Shown: in pieces, positions 10,389 through 20,568 of the stretch
How positions within the stretch are numbered: position 1 is the stretch's first letter
Layout of the letters: the number at the start of each line of letters is the position of its first letter
Assembly (NCBI GenBank): GCA_036365455.1
Contig: JAWQUS010000021.1
Location: 20,706,001 to 20,770,000 of the forward strand
DNA: 64,000 bases
Reading direction: 5' to 3'
Source of the DNA: Macrosoma leucophasiata
Lineage: Eukaryota > Arthropoda > Insecta > Lepidoptera > Hedylidae
Notes under the pieces: model-generated
Database searches by the model: none
What the model was told of the DNA's origin: nothing
Seen by the model: only the letters and a program-made list of their open reading frames with translations
Position numbers and translations under genes: made by a program

Positions 10389-10779
10389 TCATAGCACAAC
10401 CATATGAATGACATCACATTATTATACGGATGATACTGTCTTTACCTCACCTGTCTTACTTCAGGAGCCACCACACATCAGACCTTCATGCATTATAGAC
10501 GACACATTATCAACTTAGACTACACGGTCAATGGAACATTATGAACAGTAGTTCAATGGCTTTGTCCAAGTAGCTTTACTACTTTCTTTGATACGCTTTA
10601 ACTTATTTTGTGATGCTTATTATGAGAAAGAATAAATCTTTGGGAAATTAAAAAAAATCTTCGTTTAAATATTAGCCTCCTGTTAAGTGTAACTTTTGCT
10701 TGCATGAAATATTTATTCTATTTTTTTTAACTCTTTATTTTTCCGATAAACATAATAATTAATTAATAAAATACGTTTA

Positions 10780-10942
10780 CACTTACAGCCCCACTAGATA
10801 CAAACCTGTGTCGTGGGTGCCGTTGTACACATACAACACATACACAAACACCCAGATCCAAACAAATATCTGTAGTCCATAAACATATATGTCCCGGTGC
10901 GGTGATTGAACCAACACCAACATTTTATAACCGGGTCGTCAA
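10780..10942 (-). mobile_element. Family C tRNA-headed SINE, minus strand
   Basis: From CTTACAGCCCC through AACCTGTGTCGTGGGTGCCG, CACAAACACCCAGA and the head, where the B-box region GGTGATTGAACCA is damaged, to ACCGGGTCGTCA. The middle of the tRNA-like head is degraded. Confidence 0.65.
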
Positions 10943-12400
10943 TATACAATTGCAGTTGATCGCTGTGTAAATAAATAAAAACGTATTAAGGCTACGTACA
11001 GAACCAGAAAAGGTGAATGAATCTTTAGTGTAATCATCAATACACTTGCATCTCTGTGCACTATTCCGGTAAAATATAACATGTACGACATTGAAACAAA
11101 AAATAATACTGAAACTGATATCTTATTCAATAGCACAGTTATTATTTATCAATTTAACAACAAATCCTTCCGCTATGCAAAGCACATCAGTGCACGCGAC
11201 CCTAACCGCCGTATTCCAGTTCACGCCAGTTCGATCCGGTTAATTTAAGTTGGCGCGTCTTTGACTAATTGGTTCAGTCGTTTACTCATTCATATGGCCG
11301 CACTATTCGATTTCCAAACTTCCATTGTGCTGACGGTTACTACACTACCGTCGATAAGGAAAGGTCTATTATCTAATGTTAAATTAGCTCGGGATTCATT
11401 AACGTTAGATTGCCAAACAATGGCGCACGTGGTCCTTTGAGGCTTGCCATTGACCTGACAATTCAACGGCTTGTTTCACGTCAATCCGATGTAGATAATG
11501 CAGACGTTTGCTTTGATTTTGTGCTCTTTTATGATAAGGATTGGATTCTTTTATGTTTGAATTTGGAATGTTCTTTATTTTATTAACTTGTAAAAAACTG
11601 TTCTTCCAAATACGTGATGATGACACATCGCTTATTTGGTAAGGCAAGCGAAATATATTTCAAAGAATTCAAATAAATTGAGAGCCTTCCCATTGTTGCT
11701 TGGGAAATTTGAAAGTACCTATTCTCAATTAAATTTCATAAGCTTGCTATTAGGTAGGTATTACCATCATAAAATTATTGATGGCTATGGATGTACTTTT
11801 GGATGCCTTTTTCCATCGAAACTATAAGAGTTTGAAAACTTGAATAAACGTGAAACTATTATTTTCAATCGTATAATTGATAAACAAAAGAAAGATGATA
11901 AGATTAACGCTTAAAAGAACCACAAAGTAAAGAAAAAAGTAACAGTTAGCGAATAATTGAAACGTTTATCCCGAAGAATAACGAGCCCGAAGCGCTCACC
12001 TTATACAATTGCACGAGCATCTGCGAAGATCCTCAGAATCCACTTACGAATGCACTTTTATCCGTATTTTCTGCTCCATTTATATTTGTTTGCAACTCGG
12101 CATGCATATACCATGAATCATAACGCTCTAGAACCAGCTTTGTATAAGAATTTTCAATTTGTAGTAATAATTACAATGAATATATTACTTTTTCTCCAAT
12201 TATTATATAATCAAAAAACAATTAAAAAAAATGGAAATGTCAAAATGACATCACCCGCCATATTCGCCATGTTTATTTTGAGTTGCAATTCTAACTGCAA
12301 ATAATATTTTGTAACTGCAAACAAAGCTAAATAAGTGAAAATATATATAAAGAACGTTTGTTAATTGATTTTGCCTGTTTAATGATATTGTGTTCAATAA
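10943..12400. other. Unannotated AT-rich stretch upstream of the LINE
   Basis: Open frames of 60-115 codons occur on both strands, but their composition and overlaps look like chance. Part of the 3' end may be the LINE's 5' untranslated region, whose start I cannot place. Confidence 0.4.
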
Positions 12401-12408
12401 ATTCAATC

Positions 12409-12673
12409 GGCAAGAAGAAGTGGAAAATATACAATAATCAGAAACAATAAATTATTTATAGATGGAAAAGAAGTAAAAACAACACAGATTGGAAATGAGA
12501 CCTGTAAAAATGAACAAACTCATGAAAAAACCGCAGTAAATTACACTACTATTAGAAAGGACGATAACCAAGTAGGACCCGACCTATCTTCTCGGAAGCA
12601 GGATAATAGTATCCAGGTCCAAAACTACTCTTCAAGATCAAAAAATAGTAACAATAATTTATTTCGATACTAG
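12409..12673 (+). pseudogene. Possible ORF1 C-terminal remnant of the LINE
   Basis: An open stretch of about 87 codons containing IIRNNKLFIDGKEV and SSRKQDNSIQVQNYSSRSKN ends at TAG 12671-12673, overlapping the endonuclease frame by a few bases in another phase. Position and close coupling fit an ORF1 end. There is no zinc-knuckle or RRM in what remains, so the call rests on position. Confidence 0.3.
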
Positions 12674-12683
12674 TTTCCAAGTA

Positions 12684-13373
12684 TTGTTTCAAAATATGCA
12701 AAGTCTCAGAAATAAAACTCACTTATTAGAAGCACTGCTAGACGAAAAGCCTAGTATACATGCAATTTGTTTTGTGGAAACTTGGCTAGACAAAGAAAAA
12801 ATTAAACTGCTGAATATAAATGGCTACAAGGTATGTTCATTCTTTTGCCTAGAAACTACAGCAGGAGGAGGCACATGCATATTGATCAAAAATAATATAG
12901 AATGTAGAGAAAGAGTAGATAGTGAACAAATGTCTGTAGAACAAATTTTCGAAATCTGTGCCATTGAGATTGTATATACTAACCTATTACTAATAAACTT
13001 ATATTGGCCAAATAGTAGTAGAGAAATTGACATATTTTACACGAGTCTTGAAAAACTTTTAAAAATTATAACAATTAAGGACAAAACCAAAAAAATTATA
13101 CTAGGTGGAGATTTTAATATTAACTTTCTAAACGATAAGCATAAGCAAAAGCTTTGCAATTTATTGTTATCATATAATTTTCACCAAAGAGTAAAAGAGC
13201 CGACAAGAATTACTTCTACTAGCTCTACATGTATAGACTTAATTTTCTCAAATTTTTGTTACGACAACTGTAAATTGACTGTTGACGAACATGGTTTTTC
13301 CGATCATAAAGGAGTAACTTTAACGACGCCTCTAGAGATACCTAGCCACTCACAGATGTATATATATATATAA
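12684..13373 (+). pseudogene. LINE apurinic-type endonuclease domain
   Basis: In a jockey/CR1-type element this domain nicks target DNA to prime reverse transcription. Visible motifs in order: FQNMQSLRNK (the N of the first motif), CFVETWLD (catalytic E), LGGDFNINFL (D and N), and GFSDHKG (the SDH triad). The frame opens upstream of 12684 without an ATG, so the annotated edge is only where the frame becomes clearly endonuclease. The last residues (MYIYI) come from a TA-dinucleotide run at 13357-13372. After it a different frame reads KRHYSEINIAKFKKHF, the expected continuation, so TA slippage caused a frameshift. Confidence 0.75.
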
Positions 13374-13433
13374 AAGACATTACTCTGAAATTAATATAGC
13401 AAAATTCAAAAAGCACTTCACAAAAACACTAAT

Positions 13434-14408
13434 TTGATAACAGGTAAGGTTACGAAAGTTAGGTCAAACCGAGTTGAAGTTAGAGGCTCAATCCCACAAG
13501 GAAGCATCCTTGGATGTTTCTTATTCCTTGTTTATATCAATGACCTACCTCGGCTCTTTCCGGACAATCTATGTGTTTTGTTTGCGGACGATGTATCATT
13601 TCTGCTAACTTGTGATAACATTTTGGAAATAGAAGCTAAATTAAATACAACACTTGATAAAATTACAAATTGGCTCCATTCAAACAACCTTGAGTTAAAT
13701 TTTTAAAAAACCAAACTCATAGAGTTCAGACCACATCAAAAAAAGCCATTGAAAATAAATTTTACCTATAAAAGTTACAAAATAGATACCGTTAATTCTA
13801 CAGCGCTACTAGGCATCGACCTTGATAGTAATCTAAAGTGGAAAGTGCACATCCAGATCTTAGCAAATAAAATAAACTCGTTCACGTACGTACTTTACCA
13901 CTTGAAAAGGGTATCAGACTTTAAAACTGCTCTGTCGGCATACTATGCCTATGCTCATTCTAGATTTACATACGGTATTATACTTTGGGGAAATTCCACA
14001 GATATGCATGAAATTTTTATCCTGCAAAAAAAATGTATTAGAATCCTTAGTAAAATAAATCAAATGGAGTCATGTAAACGTTATTTCATAAAATATGGCA
14101 TACTTACCTTACCCTCTTTATACATTTTCGAATGCTGTAAATTCGCACGACTACACCAAAATCTGTATTCACTAAATAATAATATAATAAAGCGAAACGA
14201 TCGTAACTTACACAAACTTAAAACTCAATTTTCAAAATTACAGTTTGTCACATCTGGGCCCCATGACATGGTGATTAAAATTTACAATAAAATTCCAAAT
14301 AGTATTAAAAATATAGACACAGGAAAAGTTTTCACCTCCCACCTAAAACTTTTTCTTATAAATAAAGCTTATTATAACATACAGGATTTTTTTAATGATA
14401 ATAAATAA
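13434..14408 (+). pseudogene. LINE reverse transcriptase, N-terminal part deleted, one internal stop
   Basis: Copies element RNA into DNA at the nicked target. RGSIPQGSILG and VYINDLP are the block around RT motif 4, and FADDVS is the catalytic YxDD-equivalent. The post-RT region (LLGIDLDSNLKW, RFTYGIILWGNS, TLPSLYIFECC) is complete to NDNK. A TAA at 13704-13706 sits in one continuous frame, between NNLELNF and KTKLIEFRPH. The finger region and first RT motifs, probably 200 or more codons between 13430 and the endonuclease, are missing. It cannot make active enzyme. Confidence 0.8.
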
Positions 14409-14759
14409 TAATAAAATATATGTATTAAAATGTTATTTTAACTTTATGCAATGTGATAAAATAAATGCGGTAGGAGAGTCAATATTATGCTTATATTTAA
14501 ATGTTAATAAATATTCAAAAAACTTTAGGTAGAACTTAATGTAATTAAAGTTCTAAGTTTTGTAAAATGAAAGCATACTAATATAATTTGTAAAGTATCT
14601 ATATTTAATTATGTAATAAAAATGCATTCTTTGTCCTCTTTGTACAAATAGCAATGCCCTGACGGGGTGTCACAATATTATATTTAAGATCTCAATATAC
14701 TCTGATGAATGTGCTGTACTATTGTGAAAAAGCTATTAAATAAATAAATAAATAAATGG

Positions 14760-15036
14760 CCAGAGGTCCATACATTTTTGCAACATCTCCTTTGTTCTAA
14801 ATGGCACATAAGTAAGAGATACTGCTCTACAGACTCAAAATGGGGCCAAATCTCCTCCCTGAGATCGATTTGCAATATGTCTTGTTGGATACTGTACATA
14901 ATAACATATTCTGGAATGTTTCCATAGTTTTGCCCTTCGCACTCTGACGTACGGTATAGCGGGGCGGCCCTACGTAATCTAGTTCGCAACTACTCTCCAA
15001 GTATTTCGCGTTGGGCTTCAAAGCATATTGTTGACG
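14760..15036 (-). pseudogene. Exon-like or element-derived coding remnant, unidentified
   Basis: The minus strand reads coherently as KPNAKYLESSCEL in one phase and, after an apparent frameshift near 14985, as ECEGQNYGNIPEYVIMYS and EEIWPHFESVEQYLLLMC in another. Base composition is more balanced than the surroundings. I do not recognise the family. It directly abuts the LINE tail. It could be a DNA-transposon fragment or a dead exon. Confidence 0.25.
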
Positions 15037-15114
15037 GGTTTAAATTCCATTCCGTTGTTTTGTACATTTTTATGTGAATATTTATTTAAAAAAATATACA
15101 ATAGTGTTTTTATT

Positions 15115-15295
15115 AATGAAAAGGCAGTGGTAAACAAGCATGCAGTCCACATTGATGTTAAGTGATGACTGCATATAGACACCCACACAAAGACCAAGGT
15201 CAAAATGCAGATGTGTTAACCGGAACACGATATTAGATAATGCGGTGGTTTCTACGCCCGCGAGCTACGTCTACTAGTGCTTTACTACCAGTAAT
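15115..15295 (-). repeat. Family A copy with internal deletion
   Basis: Tail half (GCAGTCCACATTGATGTTAA..CAAAATGCAGATG) joins directly to the head half (CCGGAACACGAT..GCGGTGGTTTCTACGCCCG). About 70 bp of the middle is gone. Confidence 0.65.
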
Positions 15296-15456
15296 AGTAC
15301 GCTCATTAAAAATTATATTAATGTACTTTGTCAGGTTCGATTACCGAGGACCACCCAACCATACTGCACGTCAAAGTGCAAGACTGAAACTATGAGAACA
15401 TTCTTGAATGTATGTTGTATGTCATTAGGCGTTTTAATGTTTTTTTTAAATACCTA

Positions 15457-15656
15457 CGTTCTCACTTACAGCCAACAGTAGGTATAAACCTGTGTCGTGG
15501 GTGCCGTTGTACACATACAACACATACACAAACACCCAGACCCGAAACAAATATCTGTAGGCCATTCATATATAATATTTGTCTCGGTGCGGGGATCGAA
15601 CCCGCGACCCTTCGAATCAAACGATCATCTCACACCGCTGGACTAACCGGGTCGTC
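15457..15656 (-). mobile_element. Family C tRNA-headed SINE, near full length
   Basis: Ends in an intact tRNA-like head. Read on the minus strand it has A-box TTAGTCCAGCGGTG and B-box GGGTTCGATCCCCGCACCG. The body carries CGGCACCCACGACACAGG and ends at CTGTAAGTG. Confidence 0.8.
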
Positions 15657-16292
15657 AGTAGGTTCGATTTGTAGATGGTGAAGTTTTTTCTTAGCAAAGA
15701 ATATTCTGATTGATTGTTTCATAAAAGAAAAAATGTATTGTTTGTATTAGCAGAAAAAAATCTCTGTGGCCCTAGAGTTTAGAAATGTGTCCCATAGAAT
15801 TAAATAGATTTACACTTTGCAGAAAATCAATAAAGATTAAAATTAAAAAAGTTGTCTGTTGAGACTTTTCACACATGTAGGATCTCCGCTCTTAATAGAC
15901 CCTTATTTGTGATTTAACTTTATTATTATGTTTTGACTGTCCCAGTTTTCTTGTAGTCTGTGTAAAGTTAAAATAAATTTATTATTTTTGTAAATTAGGC
16001 TCACAAACACTGTGTTAAAATAATTAAATTTTTACATATTACCTATATATCACTTTAATAGTCACCAGATAAATCCGAAAAATCATTTTTTTTCCATTGA
16101 ATGAAGATCGTGAAACAATGTAATAGCAAAACTGTACCTTAAGTTTTAATGCAAATTCTGTCTAAAATGGCTCAATTTGACGGTACAACAGCTATTCTAT
16201 TATTGCAGTGACAACTGCTATTCGTTACTGCGTACTTCGGAGTCTATTTAAAAGTTTGTATTCTTATTAATTGTGTTCGTATGTATGTATGT

Positions 16293-16412
16293 ATCTTCAC
16301 GCCAGGTCCCTAACGGGGTAGGCAGAGAGTGTAGAGCGCCAGACATCCCGGTTCTGACAAACCTCTCGTGCCTCGTCTACCTTCATCATTCTCTTCATAC
16401 ATGCACGCCGAA
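16293..16412 (-). mobile_element. RTE-type LINE 3'-end fragment
   Basis: Matches the last ~120 bp of the RTE copy at 40.9 kb, from CTTCACGCCAGGTCCCTAAC to TTCATACATGCACGCCG. A GTATGTATGTATGTAT tail lies before it (after it in sense orientation). Severely 5'-truncated. Confidence 0.7.
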
Positions 16413-16799
16413 TTGTCATTTAATTGTGTTCGTCACAAATATAATTTTCTTATCACAATTACAGCTGGCATTCATTATTGTAAACTTTACGTTCTATTGA
16501 AGATTCGTGGCGTTGAAATCCCCGGAGTGTCAATCCTACCGTCACACCGGATTAGCCTCTCTTCAGATGAACAAATGACCAGCAGCCGAACCTCCCCCTC
16601 CCCCCCACCACTCCCTACCGACATTCTTTAAAAACAACTTGGGAATTGAAACTCTTAAGGAAGTTACTGTTTGTGTAACTTACTTTTTAGTAGGTCATTT
16701 GTTTCTGACTAGAATATTAAGGTAATTAACGGTTGCAGCTTTTTTGTTGTTCAGCTACTTAATAGATAATTAAAAAAATATATTTCACTTTGTCTTTCA

Positions 16800-17002
16800 G
16801 TTTTTTTTTTTATACGCTTACTCTCACAGCTCCACAGTAGGTATAAACCTGTGTCGTGGGTGCCGTTGTACACATACACAAACACCCAGACCCGAAACAA
16901 ATATCTGTAGGCCATACAAATATTTGTTCCGGTGCGGGGATCGAACCTGCGAGCCTTCGAATCAAACGGTGGTTTCGCACCGCTGGACTAACCGGGTCGT
17001 CA
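16800..17002 (-). mobile_element. Family C tRNA-headed SINE, near full length
   Basis: T-run, ACAGCTCCACAGTAGGTATAA, body, then head with CGGGGATCGAACCTGCGA and GACTAACCGGGTCGTCA. A CATACAACA step present in the 15.4 kb copy is missing here. Confidence 0.8.
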
Positions 17003-17971
17003 ATCGTTTTATGGAAAACTAAACCATAAATTACCGTACTTATATCTGCTAAAATAATTTCATTCATGGTCCTTTTCCTATGAAACTTGATAACTCTAAA
17101 TACGAGTAAAAGGCGCGAGATAAATCCGTGTAAATATTTTTTCTTTTCATTGAATTAACAATATGGAACTTAACGATAATTATTACATATACTAGTTCTT
17201 TTATTAAAAAATCACAACATCGAATTCTATTCAAAAGTTTGTGCTTAATTAATGTAATCTTATTAAATCTGTTCGTCGCAAATATTATATTCTGATCATA
17301 ATGACAATTGGCATTCGTTATTGAAAACTTTTGATTCTATTAAAAGTTCATGCCGATGAAATCCCCGGAGTGTGAAGGTCGCCGTCACACCGGATTAGCC
17401 TCTCTTTAGATTAACAAATAACCAACAGCCGAACCACCCCCTCTTCTTCCACCGCCCCCTACGGGAATTCCTTAAAAAACAACTTGTCAATTGAAACTTC
17501 GAAGGAAGTCACGGATCTAGGAACTTCGCTTTTATTGGGGCTGTTTGCATTTTAATTATTTATGTACTTGACCGTCACCGTTTTCTTATAGTTCGTGTTA
17601 AATTAAACAGTAAATACAGATCAATTTTTTTTTCTTATACCGCTCTCTTGTCTTATGCCATTAGACCAGTTTTGCACCTACATCGTCGCTCTCTTCATAA
17701 CCCAAAGGTTGACTGGGAGATCATTTCTTTTTTTTTATTGTTTTTACGGAGTACCTTTATTTTTAAGTTTTCTGTAGATACAAATCTTATTATGACCCTT
17801 TAAAATAAACAGTAACAATAATAACAACCAGTCGCCCAATCATTCCGTGAAACCTTTTTTCAATAAAGATGGAAAAATCATTAAATAGATAATTGAATAT
17901 AATGACTTTGGAGTCCAAAGTAATTCTACTATTGCATTGACAACGATCTATTAAAAAGTTTGTGTTCTTAT

Positions 17972-18370
17972 TATTTTTTTAAAGATAAAGAAAGTCGCAA
18001 ACAAGCGTCACACCCACACAAAGACCAGAGATCAAAATGCAGATGCCTTACCACTTCTGAGCCCTAAGGTGTCATGCCTGACCTGACCGGAACACGATAG
18101 TGCTGAACAATACCATTTAGCGGCAAGTATATTATGGTAATGTGCCCGGAGATATCAACAGGCTCGGCACCTGTTACATGGGCAAAAACGTAACCGGCGA
18201 ATCGTGGGTGCTTGCATGCACAGGATAGATAAAGTTATCTTTTCCGTGTTTGCATGTATGCTTGAATACATGCATGCATCTTTGCCTACTCCTTCGGGGA
18301 TTACAGGCGTGAAGTTACGTTTTTTTATATTAGATAATGCGGTGGTGTACTACGTGTGATGTTAGTACCA
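17972..18370 (-). repeat. Family A copy split by a family B insertion
   Basis: The A copy runs from a T-run at 17972 to GCGGCAAGTATATTA at 18134 and resumes as ATATTAGATAATGCGGTGGT at 18327. The duplicated ATATTA (18129-18134 and 18327-18332) marks the insertion. Confidence 0.75.
18135..18326 (+). mobile_element. 5'-truncated family B SINE nested in an A copy
   Basis: Starts inside the body at TGGTAATGTGCCCGGAGATA, so the tRNA head was lost at insertion. It ends GGCGTGAAGTTACG plus a T-run. A 5' truncation with a clean 6 bp target-site duplication points to interrupted target-primed reverse transcription. Confidence 0.75.
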
Positions 18371-19079
18371 GTAAAAAAATATAAATAAAAAAATTAAATT
18401 AATGTATTCTTATCATTACACACTGTTCGTTGTAATTATTATTTCTTATCACAATAACAGTTACCATTCGTTATTGTAAGCTCCGGATTCTATTTAAATG
18501 TTAATACCGATGAATTCCTCGGAGTGTGAACCTCCGTCACACCGGATTAGCCTCTCTCCAGATTAACAAAGAACTGGCAGCTGGGATCCCCCTTCCCCAC
18601 CACTCCCTCAGGGAATTCTATAAAACACAAGCCTACAAATTAATATTGAGTACATAACTTGCCTCTTATAGGTTAATTTGGTTGTGGTTCGATTATTTAG
18701 GTATGGGCAATGAAAGTTAGTTAAAAATTACGGAGATGCTCCGAAGATGGACAATATAAAGAAAACCACAGATTTGGTAATTTTCCGTTCAGGGTTCGAC
18801 TTGTTTTTATCGTCATCATCTTAGCTGAAATGCGTCCAATGCTTGAATTGTTTAAAGGCGTGCCTATAAGGGTATATTCCATCATCGACATGTGAATTGG
18901 CTGTGGCAATGGCGATATAAAAAAAAATTGCGGTTGAATCTTTGAAGAAATTATGATAACTGTCACACAGAACTCTGAATACGCAATTCCGATTCCGATA
19001 CTTGATCAGTTTTATTTTTAGTACATTTTTGTGTTCACATTTTACCATGTTAACATCCGAGTAACTCACCGGTTGACCC

Positions 19080-19320
19080 ACGAAAAGTCAATCCGACCCA
19101 TCCTCACATTACCATAAGGCGCGTCACCGCAAAACGGAAGGCCGCCGCACGAAAATCCCCAAATCCCCACAATATCCAATAGCGTAAAAGAAATGCGCGA
19201 AATTAAATTCCGAAGCGAACCCATTTGTAAGAAAACCGCCAACCGCGGCGGGATTAGCCGGCGCGGAGTCGTCACGTTGTCGTCTGGCTGTCGTCGAAGT
19301 GTTTGTGTAAGCGTTTTTAT
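19080..19320. promoter_or_regulatory. CpG-rich block, possible regulatory or exonic sequence
   Basis: Much richer in CG dinucleotides than its neighbours (AACCGCGGCGGGATTAGCCG, GGCGCGGAGTCGTCACG). The open frames across it show no domain. In insects such islands in AT-rich DNA often mark promoters, exons or conserved elements. I cannot say which. Confidence 0.3.
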
Positions 19321-19797
19321 ACGATACGACTGATAAAGCGTTACAAATGAAATATAGTTAAATGAAAAACAAAGGGTTGTTGAATTACTATTAAACTAGG
19401 AATAAGTTTCTCAGTACTCTTTACCTGCTATTTACGCTTGGGGAAAAATAAAATTTCGTCCACGGGCTTAATCAAAAATCAAGTTAACCAATTTTAGGGT
19501 TCCGTGGCCAAACCGAACCCTTACGACGATTCGTTTTTTAAAGTCCTAGAAAGTTTACCACAAAATGAGATATTATATATTTTTGAAACCTGCATTTAAA
19601 CTCGATAAATACTATTTGCTGCTACGGGACCCTTTTTATACTATTTGTACGTGTAATGGTAAACAATGTATGTTGTACATAAATACTTACAACATATTTA
19701 TCGCTGGGAGCCTAAATCTGACATAATCATTATGTCATATTATTATATACCTGGTGGTAAAGCTCACCGGTAGTAGAGTTCATTAGAGAGACCTAAG

Positions 19798-20252
19798 TAA
19801 AGCAATACAATAAATGTGAAGGAAAGATTTGACAAATCGGGCAGGACTTCAGTAGCTCAGTTGGAAGAGCGGCTGGACTAGATTCCCAGTGGCCCCGAGT
19901 TCGAGTCTCGCCTGAAGTCAAATTTTTCTTTCCATTTTTCTTTAAAAATATATTTCACAAGCATGTATTAATGCGAAATAATATAAAAACAATTATTAAG
20001 GGTAAAAGCGACTTCTTAACGATATTCAATAAACTGAAAAGTCTGTTATATCGGTTGCCTAACTAGCATAGTTTGGCAATAGATGGCGCTATTGCTACCA
20101 TAAAGCAATGCAATAAATGTGAAGGAAAGATTTGACAAATTGGGCAGGACTTCAGTAGCTCAGTTGGAAGAGCGGCTGGACTAGATTCCCAGTGGCCGCG
20201 AGTTCGAGTCTCTTCCGAAGTCAAATTGTCTTTCCATTTTTCTTTAAAAATA
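19798..20252 (+). repeat. Head-to-tail tandem of two family D units (period ~303 bp)
   Basis: Cloverleaves at 19845-19919 and 20148-20222 are separated by the same tail, linker and leader. The period between cloverleaf starts is 303 bp. Acceptor stem, D-arm and T-arm are intact in the first. In the second the T-stem has TCTTCC in place of CTCGCC. This arrangement shows the leader and linker belong to the repeat unit itself. Confidence 0.8.
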
Positions 20253-20568
20253 GACCTAAGTCTACTTGTTTTATCGGACGTTAAATAATCGTATTGATCA
20301 GTCGTAATCGTATTGGGAAACAATCGTACTCAGATTCAGTATTTCAGAGATAAATCCAAAAACTAGTTTTATTTCAATGAGTGTAGCTCGCGAAAACCTA
20401 AGAACATTCTAAATCGTATTCAGGTTAGATGGCAATCACATTTATTTTTATCACAAAGGCAAATGTCACAAAAAATAATAAATTATATTATTTTAGGAAA
20501 TCTATAATGAAAACTCGACAAGAGAAACAAACAAGATTTACTTATAAAAGCTCCGTAAATAGTATATA
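20253..20568. other. Unannotated stretch
   Basis: AT-rich; contains the second copy of the GTGTAGCTCGCGAAAACCT piece also seen at 1105-1123. Confidence 0.4.

Larger units (their letters stand above)
12400..14757 (+). mobile_element. Jockey/CR1-group LINE, internally deleted
   Basis: Order: a possible ORF1 tail, an APE-type endonuclease, a truncated reverse transcriptase, a ~350 bp AT-rich 3' UTR, and a TAAA-repeat tail ending near 14757. It lacks an RNase H domain and has a simple tetranucleotide tail, which fits the jockey/CR1 side of non-LTR elements. The 5' boundary and target-site duplication were not found. The insertion is dead: frameshift, internal deletion and an in-frame stop are all visible. 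Confidence 0.75.
15900..18610 (+). repeat. Old triplicated segment, unit ~1 kb
   Basis: Three diverged copies of CCCCGGAGTGT..CGTCACACCGGATTAGCCTC..GATNAACAAA..GGGAATTC occur at about 16510-16650, 17350-17490 and 18505-18620. Further matches include GATAAATCCG near 16071 and 17120, and TTTTCTTATAGTTCGTGT near 17568 against TTTTCTTGTAGTCTGTGT near 15948. SINEs and an RTE tail at different sites in each copy separate the copies. Non-coding as far as I can see. Confidence 0.6.

Noticed and set aside
11957..12304. 115-codon plus-strand frame upstream of the LINE
   Set aside because: No domain, AT-driven composition, and not in phase with or typical of a LINE ORF1.
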